Origin: JADJLQ01 sp034439915
Lineage (GTDB): Bacteria; Bacteroidota; Bacteroidia; Chitinophagales; Saprospiraceae
Length of the DNA: 6,022 nucleotides
Assembly: GCA_034439915.1 (NCBI GenBank)
Contig: JAWXBI010000170.1
Coordinates: forward strand, 1 to 6,022
Direction of reading: 5' to 3'
How positions within the stretch are numbered: the stretch's first letter is position 1; each line of letters starts with the position of its first letter. Shown one piece after another: positions 5,758 through 6,022 of this stretch. A model generated the notes under the pieces. The model ran no database searches. It was not told where the DNA came from and saw nothing but the letters and a program-made list of their open reading frames with translations. A program made the translations under genes and the position numbers.

Positions 5758-6022
5758 TCTTCATTGTCCATTGTTCATTGATCATTGTTCATTGTTCATT
5801 GTCCAGCGAAGCGTTGTCCATTGTTCAGCGAAGCGTTGTCCATTGTCCAGTGAAGCGTTGTTCATTGATCAGCGAAGCGTTGTCCATTGTTCAGCGAAGC
5901 GTTGTTCATTGTCCAGCGAAGCGTTGTTCATTGTCCAGCGAAGCGTTGTTCATTGTTCAGCGAAGCGTTGTCCATTGTTCAGCGAAGCGTTGTCCATTGT
6001 TCAGCGAAGCGTTGTTCATTGT
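5758..6022. repeat. Compound minisatellite: 7-bp units passing into a 22-bp unit, continues past window
   Basis: From about 5760 to 5804 the sequence is 7-bp units of the form ATTGTYC (TTCATTG, TCCATTG, ATCATTG). It then becomes a 22-bp unit made of two such 7-mers plus eight bases: TTGTYCATTGTYC followed by AGCGAAGCG. The 9-mer starts at 5805, 5827, 5849, 5871, 5893, 5915, 5937, 5959, 5981 and 6003, exactly 22 bp apart with no indels. Most variation is C or T at the two Y positions, plus ATC at 5867-5869 and one AGTGAAGCG at 5849. Units are contiguous, so this is not CRISPR. The 22-bp period and TGA variants argue against coding. The array runs off the right edge, so its full size is unknown. 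Confidence 0.95.

Noticed and set aside
5805..6022. CRISPR-like regular 22-bp periodicity
   Set aside because: The units are contiguous with no unique spacers, the unit is too short and changes only at a few fixed positions, and no cas gene is present. It is a minisatellite.

Overview
The window looks like Bacteroidota DNA, probably from the Saprospiria/Cytophagia side. The evidence is large FtsX/MacB-type permeases of about 800 residues, a 23S-IVP-type four-helix bundle gene, start codons without a clear Shine-Dalgarno sequence, a moderate-to-low G+C content judged by eye, and gene gaps filled with short-period tandem repeats. I cannot name a genus.

Layout. All three protein genes with an open frame are on the minus strand, so the transcription order runs from high to low coordinates. 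(1) 5273-2907 is a complete 788-residue ABC transporter permease. (2) 2765-2421 is a 114-residue four-helix bundle protein whose C-terminus was changed by a 20-bp tandem duplication. (3) 2193-1 is a second permease of the same family, 731 residues visible, with roughly its last 65-70 residues lying beyond the window edge. Both permeases have the standard order: N-terminal membrane helix, MacB-type periplasmic domain, FtsX membrane block, second periplasmic domain, second FtsX block. No ATPase is encoded here, so the partner subunit must lie elsewhere. On the plus strand, 5470-5727 is the wreck of a Phd/YefM-family antitoxin gene: no start codon, two compensating frameshifts and no toxin gene after it.

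Between the genes. The 141-bp gap after the first permease holds 14-bp repeats that begin in its stop codon, plus a 10-bp inverted repeat. The 227-bp gap upstream of the second permease holds GTCAAAGG repeats of 7-8 bp and a hairpin. The region 5274-6022 has no intact gene. It holds a possible regulatory palindrome with a weak sigma-54-like element, the antitoxin relic, and a compound minisatellite (7-bp units that turn into ten phased copies of a 22-bp unit) running off the right end.

Working together. The two permeases are paralogues and probably act in separate or paired MacB-like (type VII) ABC complexes in the inner membrane, exporting or extracting substrates that cannot be named from sequence. 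The four-helix bundle gene between them has no evident functional link. I see no strong evidence for a new defence or mobile system. The most informative features are the relics and repeats: a recent slippage-type duplication inside a gene, a dead antitoxin, and several different purine-rich repeat families at the gene borders.
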